64,000 nt of DNA from JAFAZJ01 sp050183765 (GTDB lineage: Bacteria; Pseudomonadota; Alphaproteobacteria; Reyranellales; Reyranellaceae), in NCBI GenBank assembly GCA_050183765.1, contig JBFXAZ010000017.1, positions 1-64,000 of the forward strand, written 5' to 3'. This document shows, piece after piece, positions 59,160 to 64,000 of the stretch; positions within the stretch are counted from its first letter, which is position 1, and every line of letters starts with the position of its first letter. The translations under genes and the position numbers were made by a program. Under the pieces are notes generated by a model that had not been told where the DNA came from, did not search any database, and saw only the letters and a list, made by a program, of their open reading frames with translations.

Positions 59160-60035
59160 TCAGCCCTTCACATACTCCAACCGGAAGCCATCGCCCCAGC
59201 GCTTGATGTGGCCGACCGAGGGCGAAGGGAAATGCATCGTGCAGCACAGCGTGTCTGTGTCGCAGTAGCGCTCGAGGAAGCCGCGGCGCGTGCGCACCGC
59301 CTGATCGCGGTCGGTGTCGACGCGCATCACGAGCTCGGGATAGCGCGCCTGGATCGGCGAGTGGATCAGATCGCCGGTGAAGACCGCGGCGTCGGAGCCC
59401 TTGCCGGCGCAGACCGCGAAGTGGTCAGGCGTGTGGCCCGGGGTCGGGCTCAGGCGGATATGGTCGTTGAGCGCGTGGTCGCTATTGACCAGCTCGGCGC
59501 GGTTGGCCTCGATGATCGGCAGCACGCTGTCGCTGATCTGGTCGAGCGGCGTCTTCTGATGGATCTCGCTCCAGTAGGTATATTCCTTCTTCGAGAACAG
59601 GTAGCGGGCCTTGGGAAAGGTGGGCACCCAGCGGCCGTTCTCCAGCCTGGTGTTCCAGCCGACGTGATCGCCGTGCAGATGCGTGCACATCACGAAGTCG
59701 ATGTCCTCGACGCCCAGCCCGGCCGCCTTCAGCGCGTTCATCCAGTTGGGGTCGGTCTTCTTGTTCCAGGTCGGCCGCAGCGGGAAGTTCTTGTCGTTGC
59801 CGATGCAGCTGTCGACCAGGATGTTGTGGTGCGGCGTCTTGACGACGTAGGACTGGAAGCACAGCACGACATTGCCGCTCGTGCTGTCATAGCCGCCGGG
59901 CGCCAGCCAGGAGAGGTTCTCGCCCAGCGTTTCCTTCGACAGGGTCGGCAGGAAGTCGAGGATCGGCGTGAAGCCGCTCTCCTGCTCGACGATCCGGTGG
60001 ATGGTCATGTCGTTGACGGAAAAGCTCGTCTGCAT
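59160..60035 (-). CDS. Metallo-beta-lactamase fold hydrolase
   Basis: A 291-residue MBL-fold hydrolase. The metal motif is CTHLHGDHVGW, with further ligands in PTPGHTPDHF, TGDLIHSP and HFPSPSVGHI. Similar to quorum-quenching lactonases and methyl parathion-type hydrolases. ATG at 60035 follows GAGGAGAC; the longer frame to 60080 would overlap the SDR stop. Member of the Ldh2 - SDR - MBL - enolase operon; a lactonase step followed by dehydration fits that order, by inference. Confidence 0.9.
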   Translation of the reverse strand: MQTSFSVNDMTIHRIVEQESGFTPILDFLPTLSKETLGENLSWLAPGGYDSTSGNVVLCFQSYVVKTPHHNILVDSCIGNDKNFPLRPTWNKKTDPNWMNALKAAGLGVEDIDFVMCTHLHGDHVGWNTRLENGRWVPTFPKARYLFSKKEYTYWSEIHQKTPLDQISDSVLPIIEANRAELVNSDHALNDHIRLSPTPGHTPDHFAVCAGKGSDAAVFTGDLIHSPIQARYPELVMRVDTDRDQAVRTRRGFLERYCDTDTLCCTMHFPSPSVGHIKRWGDGFRLEYVKG

Positions 60036-60079
60036 CGCTCGCGTCTCCTCGCCCGTGGTCTGTCCGACCTTGCCGGCCA

Positions 60080-60847
60080 CTATAGCGCGGTCATGCCGCC
60101 GTCCACGAACAGCAATGTGCCGGTGACGTAGGAGGCATCGTCGGAGGCCAGGAACAGGATGGCGGCGGCGACCTCCTCGGCGCGGCCCGGGCGCTTCAGC
60201 ATGGTGCCGCGCGCGGCCTGGGTGTTGTACTGCTCGACGGTCTGCCCGGCCGCCGCGATGCGGCGCTGGTGGAACGGCGTGAAGATCGGCCCGGGCCCCA
60301 CGGCGTTCACGCGAATGCCTTCCGCCGAGTGGTCGGCGGCAAGCGCGCGCGTCAGGCCCGCGATGGCGGCCTTGGTCGTGTCGTACTGCAGGTTGCCGCC
60401 ACCTGCGACGATGGAACGGACGGAGGCGACGTTGACGATGGCGCCGCCCCCGGCGCTGCGCATCAGCGGGACTGCCGCCTTGGCGCAGAAGACGTAGCTC
60501 ATCAGGTTGACGCTGAGGATCTCGTTCCAGCTCTCGGCACTCGCCACATCGATCGTCTCGTATTTGCGGATACCGGCATTGTTGATAAGGACATCGAGGC
60601 GCCCGAAGTGCTGCGCGGCGCCTTCGACGAAGCCGAGACAGGCGGCCTCGGTGCCGACGTCAGCCTGCGTGAAGGCGACCCTGGCGCCGGCGTTCTTGAG
60701 CTCGCTCTCCACCTGCCGGCCGCGCTCGCCGTCGCGATCGCAGAACGCCACGCTCGCGCCCTCGGCGACGAAGCGCCGGACCGTCGCCTCGCCGATCCCC
60801 GATGCGCCGCCCGTCACCGCAGCGACCTTGCCGTCGAGCCTTGCCAT
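60080..60847 (-). CDS. Short-chain dehydrogenase/reductase
   Basis: A 255-residue SDR. TGGASGIGEATVRRF, CDRDGERG after strand 2, NNAGIRKYE, NVASVRSIVAGGG and YDTTKAAIAGLTRAL cover the coenzyme and catalytic sites; the aspartate after strand 2 favours NAD. C-terminal LASDDASYVTGTLLFVDGGM is canonical. Co-oriented with the MBL gene (44 bases downstream). Likely oxidises a sugar or hydroxy group before lactonase hydrolysis, by context. Confidence 0.92.
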   Translation of the reverse strand: MARLDGKVAAVTGGASGIGEATVRRFVAEGASVAFCDRDGERGRQVESELKNAGARVAFTQADVGTEAACLGFVEGAAQHFGRLDVLINNAGIRKYETIDVASAESWNEILSVNLMSYVFCAKAAVPLMRSAGGGAIVNVASVRSIVAGGGNLQYDTTKAAIAGLTRALAADHSAEGIRVNAVGPGPIFTPFHQRRIAAAGQTVEQYNTQAARGTMLKRPGRAEEVAAAILFLASDDASYVTGTLLFVDGGMTAL

Positions 60848-60920
60848 GGTTTCCCCCTACATCGCGTTGCGCATCGTGCATCCTCCGCGCACTCCAGCGC
60901 CATTCTACGCGGCGGCGTCG

Positions 60921-61985
60921 TCAGCCATCCATGATCCACTCGGCGTTCGAGTGGCGCGCCACGTCACGGACCTTCGCCAGCAGTCCCGGCCCGACCGGGA
61001 TGCCGGTCTCGCGGCGCAGCGCTGCCGTCCGCCGCTCGGGATCGCCCGCGACCTGAACGGGCTTGGCCGGATCGACAGGCTTCGTGGCTCGCAAGGTGTC
61101 GCAGAACGACGCGACATCGGCACGGAAATCGGCGGCGTCGCGGAACAGGCCTGGATCCATCGCCAGCATGAAATGGCCGATATCCATCGTGCCGCTTTTC
61201 TTGGTGTGCATCGGATCGGTCACCATCGTGGCACCCGACAGCGCCGATGACAGGATGTTCACCATCGCGGCAAGGCCGTAGCCCTTGTGGCTGCTGCCCT
61301 CCGGCGTGCCGCCCAGCGGCGTCATGAAGCCGCCCTTGCGGACCTCCAGCGGATCCGTGCTGGGCTTGCCGTCGGCCGTGACCAGCCAGCCGGGCGGCGT
61401 CGGCAGGTTCTCGTTGGCCTTGTTGCGGATCTTGCCGGCGGCCACCGTGGTTGTCGCCATGTCGAGCAGGAAGGGCTCGCCGGGCTTGCCCGGTGCGCCG
61501 AACGCGATCGGGTCGGTGCCGAGCCGGGCCTGCGCCCCGTGTGTCGGCGCGACCTGGATGCCGCTCGCCGAGGTCGTCACCATGCCGATCAGGCCGGCCT
61601 CGACCGCCATCATGGCGTAGAAACCGCAGGCGCCGAAATGCGCGGAGTTGCGCACCGGAACGATGCCTACGCCGATCGCCCTGGCCTTCTCGATTGCGGT
61701 CGCCATCGCGAGCCGGGCCGCAGGATGGCCGAGCCCGCCGCCGCCGTCGACCAGCGCCGACACCGGCGTGTGCCTGGACACCGTGGGCACCACGCTCATG
61801 TCGATCTTGCCGGCGCGGCGACGCTCGTCGTAGGGCGGCACCATCGAGATGCCGTGGGTGTCGATGCCGTGCAGGTCGGCCCAGCTCATGATCTCGGCGG
61901 TATCGGCGGCGATGGGCTCCGCCATGCCCCAGGCGCGCAGGATCAGTTCGAGCTGACGGCGGTGTGTCGCATAGGATGCGGGCAT
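60921..61985 (-). CDS. Malate/L-lactate dehydrogenase family (Ldh2/MdhB type) oxidoreductase
   Basis: A 354-residue member of the Ldh2/malate-lactate dehydrogenase family, NAD(P)-dependent and unrelated to classical LDH. The blocks DLHGIDTHGISMVPPYDERR, VRNSAHFGACGFYAM, TDPIAFGAPG and SSHKGYGLAAMV are characteristic, with the catalytic histidine in the HGI motif. Other members reduce delta1-piperideine-2-carboxylate or oxidise ureidoglycolate. First gene of the minus-strand operon, with a 73-base gap to the SDR. Repeat B3 is upstream. Confidence 0.92.
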   Translation of the reverse strand: MPASYATHRRQLELILRAWGMAEPIAADTAEIMSWADLHGIDTHGISMVPPYDERRRAGKIDMSVVPTVSRHTPVSALVDGGGGLGHPAARLAMATAIEKARAIGVGIVPVRNSAHFGACGFYAMMAVEAGLIGMVTTSASGIQVAPTHGAQARLGTDPIAFGAPGKPGEPFLLDMATTTVAAGKIRNKANENLPTPPGWLVTADGKPSTDPLEVRKGGFMTPLGGTPEGSSHKGYGLAAMVNILSSALSGATMVTDPMHTKKSGTMDIGHFMLAMDPGLFRDAADFRADVASFCDTLRATKPVDPAKPVQVAGDPERRTAALRRETGIPVGPGLLAKVRDVARHSNAEWIMDG

Positions 61986-62042
61986 GGTTCGCTTCTGTCG
62001 CTGGTCGATGGCTCGCGAGCCTAGAGCCGAATAGAACCATCT

Positions 62043-62105
62043 GTCATCCCGAGCGTAGCGAGGGATCTAGTCCAAGCCTGGATCCCTCGCTACGCTCGCC
62101 ATGAC
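62043..62105. repeat. Extragenic hairpin repeat, copy B3
   Basis: GTCATCCCGAGCGTAGCGAG and the inverse CTCGCTACGCTCGCCATGAC, with one mismatch in the outer arm (CCATGAC instead of GGATGAC) and an inner GGATC...GGATCC part. Unlike B1 and B2 it lies between divergent genes (Ldh2-type at 61985 and LLM at 62133), so it does not fit a simple terminator role and would be in a promoter region. Confidence 0.75.
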
Positions 62106-62132
62106 AGCGGTGATTCGCGGCGGAGAAGATCG

Positions 62133-63032
62133 ATGACGATGCAGCTCGGCGCTTCCATTCCGGTCGGCGACATCGGCACCGGCCCTCAGGTGATGCGCGA
62201 CTATGCGCAAGCGAACGAGGAGCTGGGCTTCGACTACCTGGTGGCGCCCGACCACGTGATCGGCGTCGATCCGGCGAAGATCCAGCCCGGTCAGCGCGGC
62301 TCCAACGCCACGGCCTATCACGACCCCTTCGTGCTGTTCGGCTTCCTGGCCGGCGTGACCAGGAGGATCGGATTCGCCGCCGGCGTGCTGATCCTGGCGC
62401 AGCGTCAGGCGGCACTCGTCGCCAAGCAGGCGGCGTCCCTCGATGCGCTGTGCGAGGGCCGCTTCCGGCTGGGCGTCGGCGTCGGCTGGAACGAGATCGA
62501 GTTCCAGGGGCTGGGCATGGATTTCCATACACGCGGCGTGCGCTCGGCCGAGCAGGTGCGGTTCATGCAGGCGCTGTGGGCCAAGGACGGCATCACCTTC
62601 AAGGGCAGGTTCCACGAACTCATCGATGGCGGCATCAATCCGCGGCCGAAATCCGGCAAGGTGCCGGTGTGGTTCGGCGGGCATGTCGAGCAAACCCTTC
62701 AGCGAGTCGCCAAGTACGGCGACGGCTTCATGCCCAACCGCTGGCCGCCGGGCGACGAGGTGCTGAAGATCTTCGAACGGCTGCGCGGCATGATCAAGGA
62801 AGCCGGCCGCAACCCTGGGGATGTCGGCCTCGAAGTCTGGGTCTCGCCCGGCAAGGGCACGCCCGACGACTGGCGCCGCGAGGTCGCGTTCTGGAAGAAG
62901 GCGGGCGTCACCCATGTGCTGGCGCACACGACCTTCACCAGCGCGCTGCACGAGCGCATCAAGGGCAAGTCCTACGACGATCACCTCGGCGCGCTGAGCC
63001 GCTATCGCGAGGCGGTGAAGGACCTGCTTTAG
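62133..63032 (+). CDS. LLM-class F420/FMN-dependent oxidoreductase
   Basis: A 299-residue TIGR03619-type luciferase-like enzyme. MRDYAQANEELGFDYLVAPD, FLAGVTRRIGFAAGVLILAQ, GRFRLGVGVGWNEIEFQGLG and RVAKYGDGFMPNRWPPG are family blocks. It probably uses F420 or FMN; whether the host makes F420 cannot be judged. ATG at 62133, preceded by GGAGAAGATCG. Single gene by strand change. Converges with the DsbA-like gene. Confidence 0.9.
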   Translation: MTMQLGASIPVGDIGTGPQVMRDYAQANEELGFDYLVAPDHVIGVDPAKIQPGQRGSNATAYHDPFVLFGFLAGVTRRIGFAAGVLILAQRQAALVAKQAASLDALCEGRFRLGVGVGWNEIEFQGLGMDFHTRGVRSAEQVRFMQALWAKDGITFKGRFHELIDGGINPRPKSGKVPVWFGGHVEQTLQRVAKYGDGFMPNRWPPGDEVLKIFERLRGMIKEAGRNPGDVGLEVWVSPGKGTPDDWRREVAFWKKAGVTHVLAHTTFTSALHERIKGKSYDDHLGALSRYREAVKDLL

Positions 63033-63065
63033 GGGCGAGCGCGCCTGCGCCCACTTCGGGTCTGA

Positions 63066-63620
63066 CTACGCAGCCAGACGCGCCGCCCAATCGCCGACGG
63101 AATCGCCGCTGCTCATGTCGGCCCGGACCAGCCCGTCGATCATGAAGGTCGGCGACACGTGGATCCCGTTCTGCCTGGCATACTTGCAGTGCCACTTGAT
63201 CTCGCGATCGAGGTCGGGGATCGCGAAAGCATCGGCAAGCTTGAGGCCGCTGTAGCCTTCGATCCGACGGATGATCCCGTTGGGAGTCGTGTCGAGATTC
63301 GGTCCACCGCAATGGCGGTCGAATTCGAATTCCTCGCGATGGGCGGCCACAGCCGCCATGACCGATTTCGCGGCCGCCTTGCCGCCTTCCAGGGTCGAGG
63401 CCGCGAGGATGCAGCGCACGATCACGCCCGAGTACATATGCCAGGGCTGCGATTGGAGGCGCAGCTTGATGGTGAGGCGGTCCTCGCCGACCTGGTCGAG
63501 CAGCGCGTCGAGCTTGCCGAATGCCTTGACCGAAAACGGACAGGTCGGTTCGAGGAAGACTTCGAACACGCAGGGACCGTGCCCCCAGACGAGTGGATCC
63601 GCACGCCAGTTCCCGGCCAT
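63066..63620 (-). CDS. DsbA/thioredoxin-fold protein with a single active-site cysteine
   Basis: A 184-residue DsbA-like thioredoxin-fold protein. The active-site segment is EPTCPFS, so only the N-terminal cysteine (Cys27) of CxxC is kept, with Ser at the second position; a cis-proline motif lies in VSPTFMIDG. No signal peptide is visible, so it is likely cytoplasmic and may act as a reductase or glutathione-dependent isomerase instead of a periplasmic oxidase. Strong GAGGAG upstream of the ATG. Downstream of a 187-base gap after the NlpC/P60 gene on the same strand; unrelated by known function. Confidence 0.85.
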   Translation of the reverse strand: MAGNWRADPLVWGHGPCVFEVFLEPTCPFSVKAFGKLDALLDQVGEDRLTIKLRLQSQPWHMYSGVIVRCILAASTLEGGKAAAKSVMAAVAAHREEFEFDRHCGGPNLDTTPNGIIRRIEGYSGLKLADAFAIPDLDREIKWHCKYARQNGIHVSPTFMIDGLVRADMSSGDSVGDWAARLAA

Positions 63621-63807
63621 GAAATTCTCCTCTGTCGAAGGGATCGGCTGGAAGTCCGAGGACCATCCGGCGCGTTCGCGCCGCCGCGCTGGGCTCTACA
63701 GCGGAGTGTCCTACTCAACTGCCGCGCTGCGGGCCGCGTCCTGTAACCAGTTCGGCCGACATACGACGAGGTCAATCCAGGCGTTCGGACCTTCGACGCA
63801 CCTGGCA

Positions 63808-64000
63808 CTACTGCGGAGTCAGCCTCACCGCCATCAGATAGCGCTGGCGGTAGTAGTTGGAGTCGAGCGGCGTCACCGTGAGCGGCAGGCCGGGTCGCGT
63901 CGCGTGCACGAACTGGCCGTCGCCGGCATAGATGCCGACATGGGTGATGGTGCCGCGATAGCCGAAGAAGACGAGGTCGCCGCGCCGCAGATCGTCGCGT
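63808..64000 (-). CDS. NlpC/P60 family cell-wall hydrolase, C-terminal part (gene continues past the window)
   Basis: The last 64 codons of a protein that begins beyond 64000. On the minus strand they read LRRGDLVFFGYRGTITHVGI followed by YAGDGQFVHATRPG, ending YLMAVRLTPQ. That is the NlpC/P60 C-terminal half with its catalytic histidine (THVGIYAG). The catalytic cysteine would lie upstream outside the window. A gap of 187 bases downstream (63621-63807) leads to the DsbA-like gene and contains no feature I can support. Confidence 0.85.
   Translation of the reverse strand, partial: RDDLRRGDLVFFGYRGTITHVGIYAGDGQFVHATRPGLPLTVTPLDSNYYRQRYLMAVRLTPQ

Overview
The window is GC-rich, densely packed bacterial chromosome (roughly two thirds G+C by eye), with short intergenic gaps, many 1-8 base start/stop overlaps, GTG and TTG starts and clear GGAG-type ribosome binding sites. 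The gene content points to a free-living, metabolically versatile alphaproteobacterium: a full C-P lyase operon, several solute-binding proteins, many oxidoreductases of small-molecule catabolism, and BIME-like repeats. I cannot name a genus. No rRNA, tRNA, CRISPR array, integrase or insertion sequence was seen.

Layout. 1-11.2 kb: amidase, dihydroxy-acid dehydratase (ilvD), a minus-strand group (SDR, HCCA-isomerase-like protein, NTF2-like protein), an iron alcohol dehydrogenase, an unknown one-TM protein with a TPR-like segment, a frameshifted alkaline-phosphatase-superfamily gene with a GNAT gene overlapping its stop, and a small secreted WxPGYW-repeat protein. 11.3-12.9 kb: gamma-glutamyltransferase-like gene. 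13.0-27.4 kb: a coherent lipid/glycan block: GNAT-like protein, acyl carrier protein, ketosynthase, two half-MaoC hot-dog proteins, two GT4 glycosyltransferases, three tandem paralogous GT8-like transferases, then on the other strand a GT21-like glycosyltransferase, STAS protein, Wza-like export lipoprotein and a three-part ABC exporter in DevB-DevC-DevA order, with a fatty acid hydroxylase beside it. The set resembles a glycolipid synthesis and export system analogous to the cyanobacterial heterocyst glycolipid machinery and is the best candidate for an undescribed system here.

27.6-36.2 kb: phosphonate catabolism. phnGHIJKLM, a PhnZ/TmpB-type HD oxygenase and phnN form one minus-strand operon, with phnF divergent. 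A HutC-type operator overlaps the -10 of the phnG promoter. A DUF1045 gene converges on phnN and overlaps it antisense. No phnCDE transporter is present. 36.2-42 kb: pyroglutamyl peptidase, an ABM monooxygenase, a hybrid histidine kinase, an LLM flavin oxidoreductase, a short remnant of a HAD phosphatase gene, and an MmgE/PrpD protein.

42-51.2 kb: two regulated catabolic units. The first has a TRAP solute-binding protein, SDR, LacI regulator and a divergent beta-hydroxyacid dehydrogenase, tied together by two identical 14-base LacI-type operators. The second has a MarR regulator divergent from a Bug/TctC binding protein, a cysteine-less maleate-isomerase-like protein and an LVIVD-propeller protein, with a MarR-like palindrome on the promoter. 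An acyl-CoA-dehydrogenase-like flavoprotein and a cupin follow. 51.3-64 kb: metallophosphoesterase, HbpS-like protein, MetE-like methyltransferase, amidohydrolase, Baeyer-Villiger monooxygenase, nitroreductase, TauD-type dioxygenase, a minus-strand run of Ldh2-type dehydrogenase, SDR, MBL hydrolase and enolase-superfamily dehydratase, an LLM enzyme, a DsbA-like protein and the 3' end of an NlpC/P60 gene that runs out of the window.

Two families of palindromic extragenic repeats punctuate the window: five long BIME-like elements, two of them inside the phn operon, and three shorter GTCATCC...GGATGAC hairpins.
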